Shown here piece after piece: positions 4,866 to 10,463 of a DNA stretch of 10,463 bases. The stretch is from JADFXI01 sp050011415 (lineage in GTDB: Bacteria > Nitrospirota > Thermodesulfovibrionia > Thermodesulfovibrionales > Dissulfurispiraceae), in contig JBEKJD010000095.1 of the NCBI GenBank assembly GCA_050011415.1, positions 1-10,463 on the forward strand, given 5' to 3'. The notes under the pieces are model-generated. The model made no database searches. It saw only the letters and a program-made list of their open reading frames with translations, and had not been told where the DNA came from. The translations under genes were made by a program, and so were the position numbers. The first letter of the stretch is position 1, and each line of letters starts with the position of its first letter.

Positions 4866-5807
4866 ATGCCAAACGGTATTAAACTGCTTACAGGAAATGC
4901 GAACAGACCGCTGGCTGCCAAGGTCAGCGAGCACAGCGGTATTCCTTTGACCGACACCACAGTGAACAAGTTCAGTGATGGTGAAATAACGGTGCAAATT
5001 AACGAGAACATAAGGGGATGCGATATTTTTGTTATCCAGCCCACCTGCTTTCCTGTTAACCACAACATCATGGAACTGCTCCTTATCATTGATGCGCTGA
5101 AAAGGGCTTCGGCGAGCAGGATAACTGCTGTGATACCATATTACGGTTATGCCAGACAGGACAGAAAAGTCCAGCCCAGGGTCCCGATTTCTTCCAAGCT
5201 GGTGGCTGACCTGCTTACAGCGGCAGGAACGAACAGGGTCATTACCATTGATCTGCATGCAGCCCAGATTCAGGGTTTTTTCAATATTCCGGTGGACCAT
5301 TTATATGCTGCTCCCGTGTTGTATGATTACATAAAGAAAAGGCAGTTTGATGATCTTGTCATTGTTTCTCCGGACGCCGGCGGTGTTGAGCGTGCGCGCT
5401 CTTTTGCCAAAAGGCTCAACGCCTCTCTCGCTATTGTTGATAAGCGGCGCGAGGTAGCCAACGTATCCAAAGTCATGAATGTAATCGGAAACGTCGAGAA
5501 CCGCGATGTGGTCATCCTTGATGATATGATAGACACGGCAGGCACAATAACTCAGGCAGCCCAGGCACTCAAGGAAAGCGGAGCCAAAAAAGTGTGTGTA
5601 GCATGCTCTCACGGGGTATTGTCCGGTCCTGCAATTGACAGAATAAATAATTCTGTTCTTGAAGAACTGATTACTACGGACACGATTCCTCTGGAAGATA
5701 AGGCGAAGGCTTGCAAGAAGCTCACAGTATTAAATATTTCTACGCTGCTTGCTGAGGCTATAAAAAGGATACATGAGGAAACATCGGTGAGTTCGCTGTT
5801 TGATTAA
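4866..5807 (+). CDS. prs: Ribose-phosphate pyrophosphokinase (PRPP synthetase)
   Basis: Makes 5-phosphoribosyl 1-diphosphate from ribose 5-phosphate and ATP in the cytoplasm, feeding purine, pyrimidine, NAD, His and Trp synthesis. At 313 residues it is the usual length for class I enzymes. Key features: NKFSDGE (34-40), the ATP loop PYYGYARQDRK (91-101), Mg-binding His131 in DLHAAQIQGFF, SPDAGG (168-173), catalytic flexible loop KRR (193-195, matching Lys194/Arg196 of E. coli), and the PRPP-binding signature VVILDDMIDTAGT (215-227). GGAGG at 4857-4861 lies four bases before ATG 4866. It follows tRNA-Gln by 51 bases. In many relatives ispE precedes this pair; here the envelope cluster takes that place. 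103 AT-rich bases with a repeat hairpin separate it from rplY. Confidence 0.98.
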   Translation: MPNGIKLLTGNANRPLAAKVSEHSGIPLTDTTVNKFSDGEITVQINENIRGCDIFVIQPTCFPVNHNIMELLLIIDALKRASASRITAVIPYYGYARQDRKVQPRVPISSKLVADLLTAAGTNRVITIDLHAAQIQGFFNIPVDHLYAAPVLYDYIKKRQFDDLVIVSPDAGGVERARSFAKRLNASLAIVDKRREVANVSKVMNVIGNVENRDVVILDDMIDTAGTITQAAQALKESGAKKVCVACSHGVLSGPAIDRINNSVLEELITTDTIPLEDKAKACKKLTVLNISTLLAEAIKRIHEETSVSSLFD

Positions 5808-5812
5808 AACAC

Positions 5813-5889
5813 AATTAACAATTATGAATCGGGAATTAGAAATTGTTGATAACAAAATTTTCCTAATTAGTAATTAGTAATTCTTAATT
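5813..5889. repeat. Inverted pair of AT-rich heptanucleotide arrays
   Basis: Five consecutive 7-bp units of form AATTNNN occupy 5813-5847 (AATTAAC, AATTATG, AATCGGG, AATTAGA, AATTGTT). After a 14-base spacer, four 7-bp units of form NNTAATT follow at 5862-5889 (CCTAATT, AGTAATT, AGTAATT, CTTAATT). The second array is the reverse complement type of the first, so the two can pair as an imperfect stem. A perfect palindrome, TTCTTAATT-t-AATTAAGAA (5881-5899), overlaps its end and abuts the rplY ribosome site. It resembles the short tandemly repeated repetitive (STRR) elements known from cyanobacteria in design, not in sequence. Confidence 0.72.
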
Positions 5890-5910
5890 TAATTAAGAAG
5901 AGGAGGATGT

Positions 5911-6561
5911 GTGGAAAGGGTTACATTAAATGTGGAAAAGAGAGGGAGACTGGGCAAGGGCGGGGCACGCACATTAAGGTCAGAGGGGTCCATACCTGCC
6001 GTGGTCTATAAAGGCGGTAATTCGCTGCCTGTTCAGCTTTCGGGAAAAGAGCTTTCATACTTTATAAGCAAGACAGCCGGCGAACAGGTGATTGTTAATC
6101 TCAAGTTCTCGGATGATACAAAGCAGGCAATACTCAAAGAGTATCAGGTGGACCCGGTCAGCGGCAAGCTCCTGCATGTAGACTTCCAGGAAATTTCAGC
6201 AACTGAAGTTATTAAAGTAATGGTGCATGTCGTAGTCCATGGCGAGGCCCTTGGCGTCAAGAGAGACAAGGGTATACTGCAGTACGGCATCAGAGAGGTG
6301 GAAATAGAATGTTTGCCTGACAAGATACCGGGACACTTTGTTATTGATGTTAGTGACCTTACTATCGGCCACGGGCTGCATGTCAAGGATTTAAAACCGG
6401 CTGAGGGTATTCGCATTCTTACCGATCCCAATGAGGTCCTGGTCTCGGTCATCGGCGTTAAGGAGGAAGTGGTAGTTCCTGAAGTCGCTGCAGTGGCCGA
6501 GCCGGTCGAGCCTGAAGTTATCAAGAAGGGCAAGAAGACTGAAGAGGAAGAGAAAAAATAG
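5911..6561 (+). CDS. rplY: Large-subunit ribosomal protein bL25 (CTC/TL5 type)
   Basis: Binds 5S rRNA in the 50S subunit. At 216 residues it is the long CTC form: the N-terminal L25 domain (about 1-93, with KRGRLGKGGARTLRSEGSIPAVVYKGG and the VDPVSGKLLHVDFQEI strand) followed by the C-terminal TL5 beta domain (about 94-186, EIECLPDKIPGHFVIDVSDL). The last 30 residues are low-complexity, Val/Glu-rich then Lys/Glu-rich (KKGKKTEEEEKK), a common disordered tail. The start is GTG 5911, with AGGAGG at 5901-5906 only four bases upstream; an ATG at 5907 is out of frame. Its stop codon directly abuts the pth start, so the two are translationally coupled. Confidence 0.95.
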   Translation: MERVTLNVEKRGRLGKGGARTLRSEGSIPAVVYKGGNSLPVQLSGKELSYFISKTAGEQVIVNLKFSDDTKQAILKEYQVDPVSGKLLHVDFQEISATEVIKVMVHVVVHGEALGVKRDKGILQYGIREVEIECLPDKIPGHFVIDVSDLTIGHGLHVKDLKPAEGIRILTDPNEVLVSVIGVKEEVVVPEVAAVAEPVEPEVIKKGKKTEEEEKK

Positions 6562-7140
6562 TTGTGGATCATTGCTGGTCTGGGCAATCCTGGAAACAGG
6601 TATGATAAAACGCGTCATAATGTCGGGTTTAAAGTCCTGGATAAGATTTCGGAACAATACGGAATTGTTCTGGAAGAAAAGGATTCATATTGTATAGGTA
6701 AAGGGGTGATCGAAGGACAGGAGGCAGTTCTCCTCAAACCCCTTACTTTTATGAACAGGAGCGGCAGCGTAGTCGCAAAAGTTCTTAATAAATATAAAAG
6801 GACTCCTGGCTCTCTGATTGTCATACATGATGACCTTGATCTCGATACCGGCGTTATCAAGCTAAAAAAAACAGGCGCTTCGGGAGGGCATAAAGGCATT
6901 GAATCCGTTATTGAGTCAACTGGCACAAGGGATTTTTTCAGAGTGAAAGTGGGCATTGGGCGCGATCCCGATGTTCCTGTCGATATATATGTTCTCAGTA
7001 ATTTCAGACCTGCTGAAAAGAGCATAATAAAAGATGCTATAATAAGTTCAGCCGATGCAGTGGCCGCCATTATTAGTGTTGGAATTGATAAAGCTATGAC
7101 CAGGTATAACCGACAGCGGCTGCCAGGGCACGAATCATGA
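6562..7140 (+). CDS. pth: Peptidyl-tRNA hydrolase
   Basis: Frees tRNA from peptidyl-tRNA dropped by ribosomes. 192 residues, normal length. The catalytic His19 is in KTRHNVGF (16-23); Asn9 is in GLGNPG, Asn65 in PLTFMNRSG (60-68) and Asp90 in IHDDLDL (88-94). The motif usually written GGHNG is GGHKG here, so Lys111 replaces the Asn corresponding to E. coli Asn114; Lys or Arg occurs at this site in other bacteria, so activity is likely retained. The start is TTG 6562, immediately after the rplY stop with no spacer. The purine-rich end of rplY (GAAGAGGAAGAG) supplies the ribosome site. It overlaps pepA by four bases (ATGA). Confidence 0.97.
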   Translation: MWIIAGLGNPGNRYDKTRHNVGFKVLDKISEQYGIVLEEKDSYCIGKGVIEGQEAVLLKPLTFMNRSGSVVAKVLNKYKRTPGSLIVIHDDLDLDTGVIKLKKTGASGGHKGIESVIESTGTRDFFRVKVGIGRDPDVPVDIYVLSNFRPAEKSIIKDAIISSADAVAAIISVGIDKAMTRYNRQRLPGHES

Positions 7141-8630
7141 ATATTGTTACAAGCGGTATATCCGAATCTGATATAAAAGCCGATATAATTATCGTACCTC
7201 TATTTGAAACACTTCACCCCGAACTTTACGCTGACGTGGACGTTAAGGTCGGCGGCCTGATCTCAAAGGTCCTCAAATCAAAAGAGTTTACAGGGAAACA
7301 GGACCAGCTTACTCTCCTGCACGTACAGCGCATACGTGCCGAAAGGATTCTGCTTGTTGGGATGGGGAAAAGCGCCGAGCTTACCCCGGAACGGCTGCGC
7401 CAGGCTGGCGGCAAAGTCTTTTCCTATATTAAAAAACTTGGGCTTAAGGACATCGCGGTCTCGGTAAGGGCACTCAGTCATGCTGCTATGGACTTGCGTG
7501 ACAATCGTGCGACCCGCTATAAAGGGATCGTATATTTCATGGAGGGTGGACTGCTCAGCCTATACCGGTTCGAAAAATATAAGAAAGCTGAAGACGGTAA
7601 TACTATAGGAAAGATAACTATTCTTGACAGTGATCCGACGCTTCCACTGAAACGTCTGAACACTGTGATTTCAGCGGTATATCTGGCCCGGGACCTTGTC
7701 AATACTCCATCTAATGATCTGACACCTGTTCTCATGAGTGACAGCGCAAAGGCTGCTGCGGGAAAAAAGATGAAGGTCATAGTATTGGATGAGAAGAAAA
7801 TAAGGCGGGAGTCAATGGGGGCCTATCTCTCGGTTTCCCGTGGCTCGGCAGCGCTGCCCCGGTTTATTATTATGGAATATAAAGGCGGCAGAGGCGCTCC
7901 GCTGGTGCTTATCGGCAAGGCGATCACATTCGACAGCGGCGGCATTTCCATCAAGCCTGCCGAGGGCATGGATAAGATGAAGTATGACATGGCTGGAGGC
8001 GCTGCGGTTATCGCAGTCATGAAAGCTGTGTCGGAAATGGGTTTGCCGCTTAATGTAACAGGCATAGTCCCTGCGGCGGAAAACCTTCCCGGGGGCGGCG
8101 CATTCAAACCCGGTGATGTAGTGAAAACCATTAATGGCAAAACAGTAGAGGTTGTCAGTACTGATGCTGAGGGAAGATTAACACTTGCAGATGCTATCGG
8201 TTATGCAATAAAATACTATAAGCCAGGTGCAATTATTGATATTGCGACCCTTACCGGAGCCTGTTCCATTGCACTGGGAAACGAGGCCATTGCGATGATG
8301 GGAAATGATAGTGTACTTATGGAACAACTGAAAGAGGCCTCTGATGAAACTTATGAGAGGGTATGGCAGATGCCTCTTTATGATGAATACAAAGAATATC
8401 TGAAAAGTGATATTGCCGATATAAAAAATGCAGGTGGCCGGACCGGCTCTCTTGTGGCTGCGGGATACTTCCTCAAGGAATTTGCCGGCGAAACACCATG
8501 GGTGCATCTTGACATTGCAGGCACTGCCTGGATCGAAAAAGAGAGGTCATATATTCCCAAAGGGTCAAGTGGAGTCGGGGTGCGATTAATAATTGATTTT
8601 TTGGAGCGGGCTGCGCTCCAGGAGAAATGA
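7137..8630 (+). CDS. pepA: Leucyl aminopeptidase (M17 family)
   Basis: A cytoplasmic two-metal aminopeptidase, hexameric in the family, removing N-terminal residues from peptides. 497 residues, close to E. coli PepA (503). The catalytic domain contains GKAITFDSGGISIKP (260-274), MKYDMAGGAAV (281-291) and STDAEGRLTLADA (341-353). Metal and active-site residues Lys261, Asp266, Lys273, Asp284, Asp343, Glu345 and Arg347 sit at a constant offset of nine from E. coli Lys270 to Arg356, so all are present. Two small signature deviations: GKA for GKG, and Ser341 where the family usually has Asn (NTDAEGRL). ATG 7137 overlaps the pth stop as ATGA. In E. coli PepA also binds DNA; nothing here shows that role. 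Confidence 0.97.
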   Translation: MNIVTSGISESDIKADIIIVPLFETLHPELYADVDVKVGGLISKVLKSKEFTGKQDQLTLLHVQRIRAERILLVGMGKSAELTPERLRQAGGKVFSYIKKLGLKDIAVSVRALSHAAMDLRDNRATRYKGIVYFMEGGLLSLYRFEKYKKAEDGNTIGKITILDSDPTLPLKRLNTVISAVYLARDLVNTPSNDLTPVLMSDSAKAAAGKKMKVIVLDEKKIRRESMGAYLSVSRGSAALPRFIIMEYKGGRGAPLVLIGKAITFDSGGISIKPAEGMDKMKYDMAGGAAVIAVMKAVSEMGLPLNVTGIVPAAENLPGGGAFKPGDVVKTINGKTVEVVSTDAEGRLTLADAIGYAIKYYKPGAIIDIATLTGACSIALGNEAIAMMGNDSVLMEQLKEASDETYERVWQMPLYDEYKEYLKSDIADIKNAGGRTGSLVAAGYFLKEFAGETPWVHLDIAGTAWIEKERSYIPKGSSGVGVRLIIDFLERAALQEK

Positions 8631-8634
8631 ACAG

Positions 8635-9324
8635 ATGATATTGCTGATTTTTCTTATAGGTTTTATACTTGTGCCTTCTTTTGCTTTTGCGTGGGGTCCT
8701 ATGACCCACATGTATCTTGCCAATGAAATTTATTCATACGCACCGCTTATTCCTGCCGGAATTCTGGCCATAATCAAGAAATACAAACAGGATTTTCTTT
8801 ATGGGAATCTTATGGCAGACATGATTTTAGGGAAAAAATTCCTTCCCGAAGACAAGAGTTCACACAGTTGGGAAGTTGCTTTCAACTTGATGGAGCATGC
8901 TGAAAAGGGGCCTGAAAAGGCATTTGTCTATGGATACCTGAGTCATCTCGCTGCTGATACCGTGGCTCATGGGATACTGACGGACGCTATGCTGGATATG
9001 GAACATACGTTGATGGAGATCAGGGCCGACAGCGTGATCGACAAGGATTACTGGCTGCAGTCGGTAACATTCAGCAAAGCTGTACAGAGGAGGAATGACC
9101 GCTTTCTGGAGGGTTCTCTCAACAGCTTTATTTTTTCCTTCAAGACCAACAAACGGATATATAAGAGTATGGTGTTCTTTTCCTTTCTCATTCTAAAGAA
9201 GAAGAAAAGACGCGGAATTAACACTAATTATCTCTACTCTCTCCATGACGAGTCAATAGCCCGGATGCTTGATTTGATCAAAAACGGCAGAGATTCCGCT
9301 GTTATTGACATCAGTCCTCTATAA
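8635..9324 (+). CDS. Exported zinc-dependent phospholipase C-like protein
   Basis: A 229-residue protein of the zinc-dependent phospholipase C / S1-P1 nuclease-like superfamily. A signal peptide (residues 1-19, ending SFAFA) would be cut just before Trp20. In Bacillus PLC the new N-terminal Trp binds zinc through its amino group, so WGPMTH fits exactly, with His25 as the second ligand. Further likely ligands: Asp in YGNLMADM (56-63), HSWEVAFNLMEHA (77-89), the HLAADTVAHG block (103-112), and a later HTLMEIRAD (122-130). ATG 8635 is preferred: GGAG lies at 8621-8624, 10 bases away, and the signal peptide begins here. The frame extends back to ATG 8593 inside pepA. It lies 4 bases after the pepA stop. 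Family firm; substrate unknown (bacterial members are often uncharacterised). Confidence 0.87.
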   Translation: MILLIFLIGFILVPSFAFAWGPMTHMYLANEIYSYAPLIPAGILAIIKKYKQDFLYGNLMADMILGKKFLPEDKSSHSWEVAFNLMEHAEKGPEKAFVYGYLSHLAADTVAHGILTDAMLDMEHTLMEIRADSVIDKDYWLQSVTFSKAVQRRNDRFLEGSLNSFIFSFKTNKRIYKSMVFFSFLILKKKKRRGINTNYLYSLHDESIARMLDLIKNGRDSAVIDISPL

Positions 9325-9326
9325 AC

Positions 9327-9413
9327 CAGGTAATGGGTTATAGCCAACTGAGACAAAAAATGCTTTTTTCCTTACCTATGACCTATAACCCATGACCCAT
9401 TGCCTGTTTTTTT
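9327..9413 (+). terminator. Heptad-repeat hairpin with T-run (intrinsic terminator)
   Basis: The left arm CAGGTAATGGGTTATAG (9327-9343) pairs with CTATAACCCAT (9384-9394 region) and with CATTGCCTG (9398-9406). The right arm has one extra 7-bp unit. Seven T follow at 9407-9413, as expected of an intrinsic terminator for the rplY-phospholipase transcript. The T-run ends directly at the moeA ATG. Confidence 0.6.
9374..9401 (+). repeat. 7-bp tandem repeat ACCYATN, four copies
   Basis: ACCTATG, ACCTATA, ACCCATG and ACCCATT follow each other without gaps. The opposite arm of the hairpin (9327-9343) carries the reverse complement of an ACCCATT unit and a partial neighbour. The design is like the AT-rich arrays at 5813-5889: heptads in inverted pairs, in an intergenic gap. 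Confidence 0.8.
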
Positions 9414-10463
9414 ATGTTTGATAAAACTTACCTCCTGCCCCCGGATGCATTGATGCGCATCATGGATGAGTTAACCGACTGTACGAGGCCTTCGGAAATG
9501 CTTACTATCGAGGAATGCTACGGTCGTGTAATTGCAGCCGATATTGTCTCATCTGAATATCTTCCGGCCTTTCCCCGTTCAACAGTTGACGGGTACGCGG
9601 TCCTGGCACAAGATACGTTTGGAGCAAAGGAGACCTCACCTGCCTATCTTGCCTTGAAATACGAAGTGCTCATGGGAGAAGCACCGGATTTTGAGCTGAA
9701 AAACGGGATCGCTGCTAAAATACCTACTGGCGGAATGCTACCTCATGAGGCTGATGCAGTGGTAATGCTTGAGCATGTCCAGCCGGTTTCAGGGGAGATG
9801 ATAGAAATTCTCAGGTCTGTCGCGCCAGGAGATAACGTTATCCGAAAGGGCGAAGATGTCGATAAAGGCGCCACAGTTCTTACGGCAGGCAAAAAGCTCA
9901 GGGCCCAGGATATAGGCGCGCTTGCCGGTATCGGCATTACCGGCATCGAGGTCTTTAAAAAGCCTGTCCTGTCATTTATATCAACCGGCGATGAGATCGT
10001 TTCTCCACGTAGTCCGCTTCGTCTCGGGCAGGTAAGGGATATTAATTCCTTTACGCTTGCGGGGCTCGTGATGGACCATGGCGGAATACTGGTGAAAAAA
10101 GGTATATTCAGTGATGATTACGGAGTTATAAGAAAAGCTGTGGAGGAGTCGCTTCAGGATTCGGATATGGTTCTGATAAGCGGAGGCACTTCAGCCGGGA
10201 CCAAAGATATGACTGCCGCAATTATCAGCGATATCGGTAAGCCCGGCGTTCTGTTTCACGGCGTATCGCTGAAGCCGGGAAAGCCAATGATCGGCGGTGT
10301 GGTGCACGGAAAGCCGGTCCTGGGACTTCCAGGACATCCGGCGGCCACTGTAGTCTGTTTCGATTTGTTCATAAAGCCTCTTCTATACAAATTATCAGGC
10401 CTCGGCATGGGACGGGGCTTTGTCAAGTCGATCAAGGCAACCATGGGGAAAAGTATTTCTTCC
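9414..10463 (+). CDS. moeA: Molybdopterin molybdenumtransferase MoeA, 3' end beyond window
   Basis: Inserts molybdate into adenylylated molybdopterin to form molybdenum cofactor. 350 codons are present of about 400. Features in order: the N-terminal helix PPDALMRIMDEL, then AFPRSTVDGYAV (family P-x-x-x-x-S-x-x-DGYA signature), TGGMLPHEADAVVMLEHV, ISTGDEIV, QVRDINS, SGGTSAGTKDM, KPGKPMIGG and GLPGHPAAT with a Cys/Phe helix after it. The C-terminal domain IV is only begun. The start at ATG 9414 has no visible ribosome site and lies immediately after the T-run of the terminator. ATG 9453 and ATG 9462 are possible internal starts but would trim conserved sequence. Its expression signal is therefore unclear; low-level readthrough or a leaderless start is possible. 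Confidence 0.94.
   Translation, partial: MFDKTYLLPPDALMRIMDELTDCTRPSEMLTIEECYGRVIAADIVSSEYLPAFPRSTVDGYAVLAQDTFGAKETSPAYLALKYEVLMGEAPDFELKNGIAAKIPTGGMLPHEADAVVMLEHVQPVSGEMIEILRSVAPGDNVIRKGEDVDKGATVLTAGKKLRAQDIGALAGIGITGIEVFKKPVLSFISTGDEIVSPRSPLRLGQVRDINSFTLAGLVMDHGGILVKKGIFSDDYGVIRKAVEESLQDSDMVLISGGTSAGTKDMTAAIISDIGKPGVLFHGVSLKPGKPMIGGVVHGKPVLGLPGHPAATVVCFDLFIKPLLYKLSGLGMGRGFVKSIKATMGKSISS

Noticed and set aside
6892..6897. Loss of function of Pth from Asn-to-Lys at residue 111
   Set aside because: All other catalytic residues are present and Lys/Arg at this position is known in other bacterial Pth proteins, so it is more likely natural variation.
8627..8638. Three-codon frame (MNR) bridging the pepA stop and the phospholipase start
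   Set aside because: Its ATGA overlaps both neighbours neatly, but so short a frame is expected by chance between closely packed genes.

Overview
The window looks like part of a Gram-negative, probably anaerobic or sediment-type genome near Nitrospirota or Desulfobacterota. That placement is inferred from the tRNA-Gln / prs / rplY / pth gene order, the small membrane-protein families present, a sigma-54-like promoter and moderate GC. No single marker fixes the phylum. Nearly all genes are on the + strand.

Region by region: (1) Bases 1 to about 147 are roughly 70% GC by hand count and hold, on the minus strand, the C-terminal tail of a riboflavin synthase. At about 148 the sequence switches within a few bases to a + strand MlaA lipoprotein gene without its 5' end, in DNA of about 50% GC. 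This is a chimeric join, either an assembly or library artefact or a real rearrangement. (2) Bases 649-934 have no credible gene but hold a 31-bp palindrome and a good sigma-54 type -24/-12 promoter candidate. (3) Bases 935-4493 form an accessory run of small cell-envelope genes: an exported protein with an aromatic-rich core and a 24-bp tandem repeat tail, an ABM-domain protein, an lmo0937-type mini membrane protein, two lipoproteins sharing an almost identical 107-bp leader, a Thivi_2564-type membrane protein, and a larger exported protein that may have a START-like fold. (4) Bases 4494-4865 hold a possible terminator, a tRNA-Gln(UUG) with a possible promoter, and the prs leader. (5) Bases 4866-9324 are a housekeeping block: prs, rplY, pth, pepA and a zinc-dependent phospholipase C-like exported protein. 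The last four are packed with gaps or overlaps of -4 to +4 bases. (6) A terminator-like hairpin built of 7-bp repeats leads into moeA, which runs off the end of the window.

How the genes may work together: prs makes PRPP, rplY and pth serve translation, pepA trims peptides and moeA serves molybdenum cofactor assembly. These are ordinary. The distinctive parts are the envelope cluster, which resembles an envelope stress or remodelling set, the duplicated lipoprotein leader feeding two unrelated mature domains, and two intergenic hairpins made of heptanucleotide repeats (5813-5889 and 9327-9406), which look like a dispersed short-tandem-repeat family.
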